DNA of 64,000 nucleotides from Fen-1254 sp963769605 (lineage in GTDB: Bacteria > Bacteroidota > Ignavibacteria > UBA10030), in NCBI GenBank assembly GCA_963769605.1, contig CAVYML010000009.1, positions 992,001 through 1,056,000 of the forward strand. The letters are read 5' to 3'. Numbering within the stretch: position 1 is the stretch's first letter; every line of letters begins with the position of its first letter. The notes under the pieces were generated by a model. The model searched no databases, was not told the origin of the DNA, and was given only the letters and a program-made list of their open reading frames with translations. Shown here one piece after another: positions 8,301 through 16,628 of this stretch. A program made the translations under genes and the position numbers.

Positions 8301-10060
8301 GCTTCCGGGTTCGACAACTCGGAACCGTCGCTTACTTTCCAACGGACGCTCAAAGCGTCGTTATCCGGGTCTTTGGACTGCAGCGCAGAAAGAAGAATTG
8401 TATCTCCGGGGGCAGCCTGCTCGGGCAAGGAAAATATAGGCACCGGATCCGCATCGACATGATAGGCGAAGAGAGTTGAATAGTCTGAATTTTTAGTTCC
8501 GGTCCGGTCGGAAATTGTCAATTTAATGGAATAATCGCCGGCCTTATCCTGTTTAATGGTGACAACCGAATCTTCAGCCCCGGCGGCAATACCTGGACCG
8601 CTCCATTGATAGGCAAGCGTATCGCCGTCAGGATCGACCGCATTGACTGCGTAAAATTTTGTTGCCGCCGAACGGCCCACGACTTGGGGAGCTTTAATTT
8701 CTCCGTACGGCTGTGCATTGACCCGAATTTTTCGAACCGCAGAAGCCTCGCTGCAAAGTGCGCTGGATGAACCGTTGTTGACGACGACTTTAATTTCATA
8801 AATGCCTGGCAGAACATTGACAAATGTCAGAGAAGGCGCATCGCCGCGCATTACTCCATTCACGAACCATTGATAGCGCCATGGATGTTCTTCTTCGGGC
8901 GGCGCTGCAGGAGCGGAAAGAAGCAGCGCTTCACCGGGAGAAAGAATCGACTTTGCCGCAAAGACCGCGGCAAGAGGGGACGCATTGATATGGACGGTAA
9001 AATTTTGAATCCAGTATTTTGGAACATACATTGCCGCAGTCGGGAAAAAGGCGAAAATTTCATGCGCACCCGGCTCGGAAAACTCGGCAAGAATGGAATC
9101 CCCTTCGACGGAAGAATTATCAATCACCCATTTCGGCGAACGGTTCCGAAACTCATTTTTCGTTTGTTCGGAAAGAATCAGCCGTGCGTTCTCGCACGCG
9201 GTTCCGGGCAATTGTATGATACTGATGTCCGGTTTCTTCGGCCGTTGAAGAATGAGCGGCTTCCATTTCCATAAAATAGGAGTTATCCCTTTGCTCTTCA
9301 CGACCATATTATTAATGCGCTCTTCCGAGCCGCTGATGGCGATTCCCCATTCATTCGTAAAACCGTGAACCGATGCAGTAAACGGATTTTGCAGTACCGG
9401 CAATTTAAACGTCGCGCCGAAATTATCACGCACCGATACAATCGATTGTTCTTCTCCTGCGGGAATAAGCCGCGGAAAATTTTGAATAGATCTGTCGGCG
9501 GGTTGAAACTGCACTTCGTCATTTTCAGTAAGGCCGTATAAACTGACCGCGAGATTATAGGAAAATATTTCCCAATCGCTTTCACGAGCATTGTCCACAG
9601 ATACCTTAACCCGAAGTTTGAACGAGTTGACATCCCCTCCGTTTTCTCCGCTCACGCGTACAATCCATGCTTCCGGGCCGTCCGCCGGGCGAAGCGAATC
9701 AAATTCCACCCAGCGATTGATGTACTTCGGCTCGTTGACCACTTTAAGAGTTTTCTGCAAAATATCGGCCTGCCCTTCCTTGCGGGAAAATAATCGATAG
9801 GTCGTTACCATCGGCTGACCGCCTGAAACAACATCTGCGATGCCGCCGAGCGCCGCGTCGTAAATTTGCAGCGATCCGTTCTGTGCTCCCTGTGCCGGTC
9901 TGATAAGAAATTCGTATTGGTGCACCGCATCGCCTGTCAGCTGTGCGGGAGCTTTCGTCCCCGCAACAAACATAAACACCTCCTGTGCATACAACGCATG
10001 GAGAGCAAAGATCGATACGGCAAGAACATGCCATACCCGTATGCGTGTTTGAAGGTTCAT
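5354..10060 (-). CDS. Giant secreted multi-PKD-domain surface protein
   Basis: About 1568 residues with an N-terminal signal peptide (hydrophobic VLAVSIFALHALYA, cleavage near AQE). After an approximately 370-residue N-terminal region of unclear fold come about a dozen PKD-like beta-sandwich repeats of 85-95 residues, each with a D-P-D-G type turn, a YxW or W core residue and ending in a VTLTVDDGQG-like strand followed by VNxPPV. The C-terminal about 150 residues are not PKD-like. No catalytic domain and no clear secretion-system sorting tail was seen. PKD repeats usually mediate surface binding or act as spacers. The ATG at 10060 is preferred over 10090 because it gives a compact signal peptide and has AAGGA about 10 nt upstream. 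It is the last gene of an operon with a FecR-like protein and a sensor kinase. Confidence 0.85.
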   Translation of the reverse strand: MNLQTRIRVWHVLAVSIFALHALYAQEVFMFVAGTKAPAQLTGDAVHQYEFLIRPAQGAQNGSLQIYDAALGGIADVVSGGQPMVTTYRLFSRKEGQADILQKTLKVVNEPKYINRWVEFDSLRPADGPEAWIVRVSGENGGDVNSFKLRVKVSVDNARESDWEIFSYNLAVSLYGLTENDEVQFQPADRSIQNFPRLIPAGEEQSIVSVRDNFGATFKLPVLQNPFTASVHGFTNEWGIAISGSEERINNMVVKSKGITPILWKWKPLILQRPKKPDISIIQLPGTACENARLILSEQTKNEFRNRSPKWVIDNSSVEGDSILAEFSEPGAHEIFAFFPTAAMYVPKYWIQNFTVHINASPLAAVFAAKSILSPGEALLLSAPAAPPEEEHPWRYQWFVNGVMRGDAPSLTFVNVLPGIYEIKVVVNNGSSSALCSEASAVRKIRVNAQPYGEIKAPQVVGRSAATKFYAVNAVDPDGDTLAYQWSGPGIAAGAEDSVVTIKQDKAGDYSIKLTISDRTGTKNSDYSTLFAYHVDADPVPIFSLPEQAAPGDTILLSALQSKDPDNDALSVRWKVSDGSELSNPEATLTFDHPGDFVVTLTVDDGEGVENSVQSCEHSIHINAPPVPVITALDHSNSSKQNFSAEKTTDADQSDLFYSWNFGDGASAEGKNVTHVFQQSGTYKITLTVNDGQKQTNSIQSVTHTLVVNKNPVAQFSIPERWAPAVPLHVNGAASYDPDGTVTGYTWLLNGKETAHDSAADLIFPEPGDYAVALKVKDNSGFEDAVGIKTAKIHINYPPVVKWHTVPEVTEPNEPVVFDSKGTYDPDGTIASVTWSFPDGTILTGPKVTRSFKNSGVVMVRITVDDGQGFANSIQTKDFPLLVNNAPIIVTKNLIRTNSQIVNLDASQSYDIDGQALKFDWFLSDGTHRHESSFNWQVPAGGVHFITLTVDDGQGKKNSIARETIRLLVNRPPVAVVDSIIFSCSGQTILLNGSRCYDPDNDPMTTQWNFADGTTSGEMNPAHVYTKPGYYNVQLVLSDGFSEKPTVATIPIIVEGSPHAVQGFTDTTLCVNSPVEFDATKSSDPNGPLGSYTWDFGDAITTFGSKVSHAFSKPGTYYVVLTVVGNGSGRCSRVSQATSTVHIVEGPAAEFSLPEAVSMNEVIHVDAAKSKPNGTLLSTKWIIQSSDTVYALDGMQAQFAFAKPGLYDVKLVLTIESKTSCNIAALTRSVHVNAPPVLKWSVPKAIALGDLLVMDAAGSYDPDGIIKDYVWTLDGKVIATTQVASMIMTTAGKHTVSLQITDNSGTSSRSVSQDMVVDVNSKPSPSFSLPDLMYEGETAQLLPLPATDADGDVLLFIWKIDNVEYSSSTLSFEKSGKHIVTLLANDGRGLSNSVDSVSKEISVIAKPDLKTLSVPKNWLVGSEVNIAEVTSFRGVGFIIDSALVAQMRIRGEGKQEITLGWAPKGIILAKEQFDIQVWPALEFTSKPESQVLIWNPSNPATVVTTPDVNRPENRNVRFEWKKGSTIIGYGKVVAVPLVKGENRFTVTALDQDMVGARPVSVEIMVLCQ

Positions 10061-10094
10061 CTTTTGTCTATCCTTCTTCCAGTGTTCCATATTC

Positions 10095-11861
10095 TTATTC
10101 TACTCTCCATGTTTTGGTGCCGATGGATCGGCCGTCATTCAGCGATTCGAACATCAATCGAAGAACCTCGCCTTTAACAGGTTTCAGAGATACGGCCCAC
10201 ATTCCCTGCGAGCTCGTCATCACAACACTTTTTTGCGATCCCAGTTCCGCACTCACGCGGACATGCGGGTAAGCCGTTCCGCGCGCCTCGACCGTTTCCC
10301 CGGTCGGTCGCAGGATGCCTTCGGCAACAGCACAATTCCAATCGATTCTGTACACCTGTGCGGTATCCATGGGTACGATCGAAAGGAGCCGTTTGCTGAT
10401 ATTGCCGGATTGATCGACTGCTGCAATATTCAATTGCGTTTCCGGCTTGCCGACCGGCGCGGTGTACGTGAATGTTCCCATCGGATCCAGTTTGACGATA
10501 ACATCGTTAATGGTCAGTTTGACATATGCCGCGGTTTTTCCATGAATCGTAACCGATTCGAGAACCGTGTATAATCGATCCATATCCCATCCGTCGATCT
10601 GGATCGGCGGCGGCTGTGTATTCTTTGTACGAATAATCTTATAGACCGGAGAATCCGTTCCGCGCAGCGAGTAGCGGTCGATCGACTGCAGCCGGACGTA
10701 TGTAACTGCAAGCGGAATGCCGGTCAGTTCAAAAGAAGCGGATGTCACGGAAAAACGCTTTATGTCGCGGTCAAAATCCTTGCTCGGACTTGCTTCAATT
10801 TGGTAATGCACCGCTCCTGGAATCGTTTTCCATTCAAGTTTTAATTTATCCGCGTAGATGACTGAATCGATACGCGACCATGCCAAATCCGGAGAAGGGA
10901 GCAAATCGATCGGCTGAAGCGGCGGTTTTCCTTTTTCCACGACCGTGCCCTGGTTGCTCTGCAGTGTCACACGCACATTGCTCGCCGAGAGCGCAATCAT
11001 ACCGTCGTAGTTCGATACGCGCGCGCTTTTATTTGGAATTGTACTGGCCCAGAATTTCCCGGACTTGATTTGCGATTCGGAGGTTCCGGCTTGAAAAGAA
11101 AAATTGCTCGTTTCCTTCGCTTTGGCGGAAAGCTTCGCCAGAAGGCTGCCGTTGACCAGCGCAAGGTCCCGCCTGACCGTTTGATTTAATTTATCGAGCT
11201 GCGACGCTCGAATTACAATCATGGTACTGGGATCTACCGTCACATCCACACCGTCGGTAAAGAACAATTGCGCCAGACTTTTTTCTCCCGTTTTTACGCC
11301 GTCATCGGTAATGAACAGATCCCCGACAGCGGCATTTTGCCAGGCGCCGAGATAGCCTCTCCTCTTATCGACAACGCCGGTTTTTTGAGCAAGCTTTGCA
11401 TCGATTGCCTCGTTCCGGTTTTCTTCGATAAGCCGTTCAATGAGCGCCGTTTCCGAAGTAATGCGAAGGCTGTACCCGGATGCTTCTTCCAGCTGGCCGT
11501 TGTTCACCGATGCTGCGTAGAGCTTCAGCGACTGCAGGACGGAATCCAGTTCCTGCGTTGCAAAAACCTTCGCGCCGTTCTTAATTTGCAGAATCAATTT
11601 TTGCTGCGCCTGTCGAACCTGTTTATGCCGGACTGCAAAGTCTTTTATCTGTTTTTGCGCAGCCGGAGAAAGCACGAACGAATTCGACGCCGTTTCCCTT
11701 TCCGCAACGGAGACGAGAACCGGCCATGCCGTCGAATCGCCGGTTAATTGCGCCGCAGTGCGGTAGATATCCGCCGCCGCAACGACAATCGATTTTTGCT
11801 GAGTCTGCGCAGAAGTCCAGAGGACCGAAAGGGAAAAAATGAGAATACGATATTTATTCAT
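10095..11861 (-). CDS. Secreted FecR-domain protein with Ig/FN3-like C-terminus
   Basis: 588 residues with a signal peptide (MNKYRILIFSLSVLWTSAQT). A helical region with coiled-coil character covers about residues 25-160. A FecR-like beta domain follows at about 170-310 (AAVGDLFITDDGVKTGEKS, then LAQLFFTDGVDVTVDP). A fibronectin-III-like segment sits at about 330-410 (LKLEWKTIPGAVHYQIEASP), then two further beta domains. FecR domains outside iron regulation occur in many secreted proteins, so a periplasmic structural or signal-relay role is likelier than sigma-factor control; no sigma gene is nearby. Its start overlaps the kinase stop by 4 bp (ATGA) and its stop lies just before the PKD gene, so the three products are probably made together. 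Confidence 0.75.
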   Translation of the reverse strand: MNKYRILIFSLSVLWTSAQTQQKSIVVAAADIYRTAAQLTGDSTAWPVLVSVAERETASNSFVLSPAAQKQIKDFAVRHKQVRQAQQKLILQIKNGAKVFATQELDSVLQSLKLYAASVNNGQLEEASGYSLRITSETALIERLIEENRNEAIDAKLAQKTGVVDKRRGYLGAWQNAAVGDLFITDDGVKTGEKSLAQLFFTDGVDVTVDPSTMIVIRASQLDKLNQTVRRDLALVNGSLLAKLSAKAKETSNFSFQAGTSESQIKSGKFWASTIPNKSARVSNYDGMIALSASNVRVTLQSNQGTVVEKGKPPLQPIDLLPSPDLAWSRIDSVIYADKLKLEWKTIPGAVHYQIEASPSKDFDRDIKRFSVTSASFELTGIPLAVTYVRLQSIDRYSLRGTDSPVYKIIRTKNTQPPPIQIDGWDMDRLYTVLESVTIHGKTAAYVKLTINDVIVKLDPMGTFTYTAPVGKPETQLNIAAVDQSGNISKRLLSIVPMDTAQVYRIDWNCAVAEGILRPTGETVEARGTAYPHVRVSAELGSQKSVVMTSSQGMWAVSLKPVKGEVLRLMFESLNDGRSIGTKTWRVE

Positions 11862-13972
11862 GACGTTAACGCGGGTTCTTCCGTAACTATCGGGATGCTC
11901 AGCGTGAACCTGCTTCCGATCTCCGCATTGGATTCAAGCGTGATGGATCCGTGATGGTACTCGGCTATTTCCTTTACGTAGGCAAGACCGAGACCCGTGC
12001 CGATTTCTTTAATCGATTTTGTATTCGGTACCCGGTAAAATTTCGAGAATAATTTTTCCTGCGCTGCCGGCGGAATACCGTAGCCGTGGTCGGTAATACT
12101 AAAAACGATATCATGGTCGGTGCGAAAGAGTTTCAGAACAATTGTCCGGTGAGGATCACCGTACTTAATCGCATTGGAAAGCAGATTGAGAACCGCCTCA
12201 CGGTACAAATCCGGTACAACAACGATCTCCGGGATGTCTTGCGCAATATCGATTTCAACTGTCAGCGATTTATGCGCCAGCTGCGGCTGCTGGCTTTTGG
12301 CTACTTCCCGTACGCATGCGGCGCAATCGGTCAGTCTTTTCGGATACTCGATGCGCCGCGATTCCAGCCGCGAAATGTCCAGAAACCGGTTGATGAGTCC
12401 ATTGAGCTTCTGCGAACTGTTCATGATATGCGTCATAAATTCCTGCGACTCGGTATCGGTTACCGTTTTGTCGTTCAGCAAAATATCGGAAAATCCCATA
12501 ATGCTGCTGACCGGATTGCGCAGTTCATGAACGACAATATTAATCATGTCAGTTTTCATTTTATCGATCATGCGGTCGTTCGTCAGATCGTGAAAAATTA
12601 TGAGCGACCCGAGATTTTCACCCTCTCGAAAGATCGAAAGATCGTTGACACGATAGTATTGTACTCGTTCCGCTTCCAATTGAATTTTCAATTCAGACTG
12701 CACCAGTTCTGCCGTCAGTCCCTCCGCCGTTTCCGTATGCGAGGTCTCTTTTATTTTTGTAACGGCCGAATGGCACAGAACTTCGTTCTTCGTTGTAATG
12801 GCATGGGATGGAGAGAGCGTCTGGCATAATTCGTCGAACTTGGCATTGCGAAACACAAACGTATGACGGCCGTCGGTAAATCCGATCAGGTCATCGCTGT
12901 GATTCATGAAGAGTTTATTTTTCCATTCCTCCAGAATAATTTTTTCCACATTCAAACGCTGATATCGTTCAAGCGACTGCCGCATCCATTCTATCGTCTC
13001 CCCCATTTTATGAAGATTGCGCATGGCCGGAATGCGTATGGTCTGCTGAAAATCCAAATTGCCCAGGCGTTCGACATCCTTTACCAGAACTGCAACAGGC
13101 CGGCTGATCTGGTACGACAGGATCCATCCGAGGAAGAAAAGGACAAGCAGCAGTCCAACGACAAACGAGGAAGAATACACTAAAAGCTGATGCACCGGTT
13201 CGAGGATAGCTCCTTCAGGAATAGCAACCAGCATCGTTAGATCCGTACTCTGAAACGTGCCGCTTATGACCCGCCACTCTACACCGGCGGATTTGACCTT
13301 CCGTAAATCGTTCATATGCTGCTGCGCGTGCATCGAATCGGCAAACGCTTCTTCCGGCCGGTTTTCAAAAACGACCGATGATTTCGAATAAATGCGCAGA
13401 TAATAATCGGTACCCAGCGGAAGTCTTTCGATATACCTCTGCAAAGATTTTGCATCCCAGATCACGCACATTATGAACATTCTGCCCGAGACCTGAAAAC
13501 GTGTGCGCATGAGCATCATGGATGAAGGAGAACCGGGAACGGCAGTCAGCCATGCAAGCTGAACGATCGAATCGGCAGAAGAAATAAACTGATATTCCGA
13601 CGGTTGAACGGTCGGCACCGGATACGCGGTATTCTGGCTGGTCAATTCATCCGGCAGCTCCGGCGATTGAATCTTAATCTGAACAATTTCAGGAAAAAGG
13701 GAAATCGTGCTGCGCAGCAGCGACTCTCCGTCCCGGGGATGTTCTGCAATTTCCCATGCAATCGACCGCGATGCGGAAACCCATTCCGTAATTTGTTTGT
13801 CTAAGTTTTCTATGGCATAGCTCTGCAGCTGCTGAGCAATTGTAACGCGTTCGGAAATAACACTCGCCTCATATTTCGGACGAACGACCATCCAGAGAAC
13901 GCCTAAGAGAACAACAGCTAAGATTCCCAGTCCGAATAAAATTCGACTTTGCAGAGAAAGCCGCAGCTTCAT
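11858..13972 (-). CDS. Transmembrane sensor histidine kinase (extracytoplasmic sensor-HAMP-PAS-HisKA-HATPase)
   Basis: About 704 residues. Helix 1 (ILFGLGILAVVLLGVLWMV) and helix 2 (about residue 265, VVGLLLVLFFLGWIL) enclose an extracytoplasmic sensor domain of about 230 residues, Cache-like in size. A HAMP linker, a PAS-like domain around 350-450, the phosphoacceptor helix with NIVVHELRNPVSSIMGFS, and a HATPase domain (NLLSNAIKYG, DHGYGIP, GTGLGLAYVKE) follow. No response regulator is adjacent. Instead it is translationally coupled to the secreted FecR and PKD genes. The ATG at 13972 is preferred to 14029: it has GGAG eight nt upstream and opens directly into the membrane helix. Confidence 0.85.
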   Translation of the reverse strand: MKLRLSLQSRILFGLGILAVVLLGVLWMVVRPKYEASVISERVTIAQQLQSYAIENLDKQITEWVSASRSIAWEIAEHPRDGESLLRSTISLFPEIVQIKIQSPELPDELTSQNTAYPVPTVQPSEYQFISSADSIVQLAWLTAVPGSPSSMMLMRTRFQVSGRMFIMCVIWDAKSLQRYIERLPLGTDYYLRIYSKSSVVFENRPEEAFADSMHAQQHMNDLRKVKSAGVEWRVISGTFQSTDLTMLVAIPEGAILEPVHQLLVYSSSFVVGLLLVLFFLGWILSYQISRPVAVLVKDVERLGNLDFQQTIRIPAMRNLHKMGETIEWMRQSLERYQRLNVEKIILEEWKNKLFMNHSDDLIGFTDGRHTFVFRNAKFDELCQTLSPSHAITTKNEVLCHSAVTKIKETSHTETAEGLTAELVQSELKIQLEAERVQYYRVNDLSIFREGENLGSLIIFHDLTNDRMIDKMKTDMINIVVHELRNPVSSIMGFSDILLNDKTVTDTESQEFMTHIMNSSQKLNGLINRFLDISRLESRRIEYPKRLTDCAACVREVAKSQQPQLAHKSLTVEIDIAQDIPEIVVVPDLYREAVLNLLSNAIKYGDPHRTIVLKLFRTDHDIVFSITDHGYGIPPAAQEKLFSKFYRVPNTKSIKEIGTGLGLAYVKEIAEYHHGSITLESNAEIGSRFTLSIPIVTEEPALTS

Positions 13973-14247
13973 TTTCAATACTCCGAAAGCAAGAGGATGA
14001 TCAATTTTTCTATAATCAGAAAATAGCAATTATTGTCATGAACGTCCAGAAGATTTAAAGGAATATGATTTCGCTGATGGGATAAAATAACGCGTCATGA
14101 TGAGAAAACAGCTTCGCGGCAGCCTTCCCTGAACTTATGCCGGAGAAGTGAGAGAGTGAGAGGCGGAACTTTCAATTTCCACCGGCAACCTATCAACCAT
14201 TAGTTTTCATGGAAAGACGGTCGGGAAGAAGGAAATCGACAAATAAT

Positions 14248-14943
14248 TCAATTCAAATGAAGCTTTTCCTTATTGGCATCCACTTTGTCCTCCGCATGAT
14301 GTTTGACGATTCTCGCCTGTGTAAGGAAAATGACTTCTTCGGCAATATTGGTGGAGAGGTCGGCAACGCGTTCGATATTCCGGCTGATACGGCTGAATTC
14401 CAGGCCGCACTCGATCAATTCCGGATTTTCCTTGACATATTGAATGACTCTTCTGGAAACCGTCCTGTTGAGATCGTCGATCCGGTCATCCGTTTCAAGA
14501 ACCGTTTTTGCAGCATGTGCTTCGAGGAGAATAAAGCTGTCGACAGCATCCTTAAGCATTTGCCGTGCAATATTCATCATCTGAGGAATTTCGTTGAAGA
14601 GATCAGTGGGCGAAAGTTTTGCCAGTGTAATTGCTGCCTGGGCGATATTGACGGCATGGTCGCTGATGCGTTCCATGTCATTGTTGATTTTTTGGGCGGC
14701 AACGATAAAACGCAAGTCGCGCGCCACCGGCTGCTGTAATGCAAGCAGATCGATCACTGCATTGTCGATTTCAATTTCCATTGAATCGACCCGCTCGTCC
14801 GTATTGATGACCTTCTGGGCCCAGACTATATTGAGTTCCTGAACCGCCTGGACGGACAGCCGGAAATTCTCTTCGACAAGGCTTCCCATTTTAATGAGAG
14901 AAGTTTTAAGGCTTTCAATTTCTTTTTGAAAATGTCGTTCCAT
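14248..14943 (-). CDS. phoU: PhoU phosphate-transport regulator (system 1)
   Basis: PhoU is a cytosolic three-helix-bundle dimer that links the Pst transporter to the PhoR kinase and lowers Pho signalling when phosphate is plentiful. The protein is 231 residues from ATG 14943, which has AGGA seven nt upstream; a start 12 codons earlier is possible but less likely. Two PhoU repeats are visible, each with the E/D-rich metal-site pattern (DERVDSMEIEID and ETDDRIDDL) and the ISDHAVNIAQ and VADLSTNIAEE segments. It is the last gene of the porin-pstSCAB-phoU operon. A second PhoU at 31258 is closely similar. Confidence 0.93.
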   Translation of the reverse strand: MERHFQKEIESLKTSLIKMGSLVEENFRLSVQAVQELNIVWAQKVINTDERVDSMEIEIDNAVIDLLALQQPVARDLRFIVAAQKINNDMERISDHAVNIAQAAITLAKLSPTDLFNEIPQMMNIARQMLKDAVDSFILLEAHAAKTVLETDDRIDDLNRTVSRRVIQYVKENPELIECGLEFSRISRNIERVADLSTNIAEEVIFLTQARIVKHHAEDKVDANKEKLHLN

Positions 14944-14956
14944 CAGTTTTCCTTTC

Positions 14957-15754
14957 TTATCCGAACCGTCCTGTGACATAATCCTCCGTCTGTTTATTTG
15001 AGGGCATGGTAAATATTTTTTTGGTCACATCGTATTCGATTAATTCGCCCATATAGAAAAAAGCGGTATAATCGCTCACGCGCGCCGCCTGCTGCATATT
15101 ATGCGTAACAATGACGATGGTATAGTTTTTTTTCAAGTCGTACACCAATTCCTCGATCTTCGCAGTGGAAATCGGATCGAGTGCGCTTGCCGGTTCATCC
15201 ATCAGGAGAACTTCGGGACTCACTGCAAGGGCACGGGCGATGCACAGGCGCTGCTGCTGGCCGCCGGAAAGACCGATACCCGATTTGCCGAGGGAATCCT
15301 TAACTTCGTTCCATAATGCGGCTTGCTGCAGACTTCGTTCCACTGTTTCTGCAATATGATTTTTATCACGAACGCCGTTCAGCCGGAGCCCGGCAGCGAC
15401 ATTGTCGAAGATGGACATTGTCGGAAAAGGATTCGCCTTTTGAAACACCATACCGATGCGGCGCCGGAGATTGACCGGGTCGTAATCAAGAATGTTTTTT
15501 CCGTCGAGCAAAATAACTCCTGTCATCGATCCTCCTGCAACTTCATGCATGCGGTTGAGGCAGCGGAGGAATGTTGATTTTCCGCATCCGGAAGGTCCGA
15601 TAATTGCAGTTGCTTTGTTTTGTTCGATAGAAAGAGAAATTTTCTTCAGGGCCTGAGTTTTTCCGAAGAACGCATTGACTTCTTTGGCTTCGATCTTGTG
15701 TACATTCTCGATCATCGGAGGTACGAACGCAGGCACCTGTACGTTGGTCGTCAT
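14957..15754 (-). CDS. pstB: Phosphate ABC transporter ATPase PstB (system 1)
   Basis: ATP-hydrolysing subunit of the high-affinity phosphate importer. All catalytic elements are canonical: Walker A GPSGCGKST at about residues 53-61, Q-loop MVFQKANPFP, signature LSGGQQQR, Walker B VLLMDEPASALDP and H-loop VTHNMQQAARV. This contrasts with the split motifs of the two PstB proteins in system 2. The ATG at 15754 has AAGGA seven nt upstream and lies 11 bp after the pstA stop; the frame is open to 15793 but that would overlap pstA. The N-terminal about 20 residues are a short extension before the ABC domain. Confidence 0.93.
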   Translation of the reverse strand: MTTNVQVPAFVPPMIENVHKIEAKEVNAFFGKTQALKKISLSIEQNKATAIIGPSGCGKSTFLRCLNRMHEVAGGSMTGVILLDGKNILDYDPVNLRRRIGMVFQKANPFPTMSIFDNVAAGLRLNGVRDKNHIAETVERSLQQAALWNEVKDSLGKSGIGLSGGQQQRLCIARALAVSPEVLLMDEPASALDPISTAKIEELVYDLKKNYTIVIVTHNMQQAARVSDYTAFFYMGELIEYDVTKKIFTMPSNKQTEDYVTGRFG

Positions 15755-15764
15755 GAATATTTCC

Positions 15765-16628
15765 TTAGTTATGTTTTCCTGCATAGCGGTCACGCGTCAT
15801 ATATCTGAATGAAATATTAACTATAAAGATAAGAACTATTAAAACAAATGCAGCTCCCCATGCCTGGCGGTTCCAGTCGTCAAACGGCGCTTTTGCATAA
15901 TCGAAAATAAAGACAGTCAGCGATGCCATCGGATGAGCGATATCGGTCGACCAGAACCTGTTGCCGAGCGCCGTAAAGATCAACGGAGCCGTCTCGCCGG
16001 CAGCACGTGCGATGGCAAGAAGCACGCCGGTCGTAATTCCTTTCAGCGCAGTCGGCAGTATGATGCGCAGAGTCGCTTTCCAGCGCGGGATACCCAGTGC
16101 GAGCGCCCCTTCGCGGAAAACATTCGGTACGAGTTTTATCATCTCCTCTGTTGTCCGCGTCGCCGTCGGAATCATTAAAATGCCGAGTGCGACGCCGCCC
16201 GCAATAGCCGAGAATTGTTTCATCGGAATGACAACGAGCATATACGCAACGACCCCGACTACAATAGAAGGTACGCCGCTCAAAACGTCTGTAAGGAAAC
16301 GAACTGCTTTGGCAAACGAAGCATTTTCATTTTCGGCCAGATAAATACCCGCCATAATGCTTACAGGCAGACCGATGATGCTTCCAAGGCCGAGAAGAAT
16401 TCCGGTCCCTACAAGCGCGTTCGCCATGCCGCCTCCGGTTTCGCCGACCGGCTTCGGCATTTGAACAAAAAAATCTATATTGATGGCACTCAAACCCTGC
16501 AGCAGCGTATAGAAAAAAATCAGAAAGAGCGGAATAACGGCAACGACTACACTCAGCAGCGACAGCGATGTCATAAGAGTGTTTTTTGCTTTTCGCCAGT
16601 AAAATACTTTAGAGGAAAATTCGTTCAT
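15765..16628 (-). CDS. pstA: Phosphate ABC transporter permease PstA (system 1)
   Basis: Inner-membrane permease half of the phosphate importer, 287 residues with about six helices. The binding-protein-dependent permease EAA-like loop is visible in VFREGALALGIPRWKATLRIILPTA (about residue 190), and the PstA-typical segments SGVPSIVVGVVAY and ARAAGETAPLIFTA follow. Its start overlaps the pstC stop by 4 bp, so translation is coupled. It would pair with PstC (16625-17662) and PstB (14957-15754). Confidence 0.93.
   Translation of the reverse strand: MNEFSSKVFYWRKAKNTLMTSLSLLSVVVAVIPLFLIFFYTLLQGLSAINIDFFVQMPKPVGETGGGMANALVGTGILLGLGSIIGLPVSIMAGIYLAENENASFAKAVRFLTDVLSGVPSIVVGVVAYMLVVIPMKQFSAIAGGVALGILMIPTATRTTEEMIKLVPNVFREGALALGIPRWKATLRIILPTALKGITTGVLLAIARAAGETAPLIFTALGNRFWSTDIAHPMASLTVFIFDYAKAPFDDWNRQAWGAAFVLIVLIFIVNISFRYMTRDRYAGKHN

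Noticed and set aside
5354..10060. Regular repeats in the DNA of the PKD gene as a possible tandem array or CRISPR
   Set aside because: Repeats are about 260-280 bp, diverged and in frame, explained by PKD domains; no short identical repeats with spacers were found anywhere in the window.
14957..15793. Longer start of pstB at 15793
   Set aside because: It would overlap the pstA gene by 29 bp and has no ribosome-binding site; the ATG at 15754 has AAGGA at good spacing.
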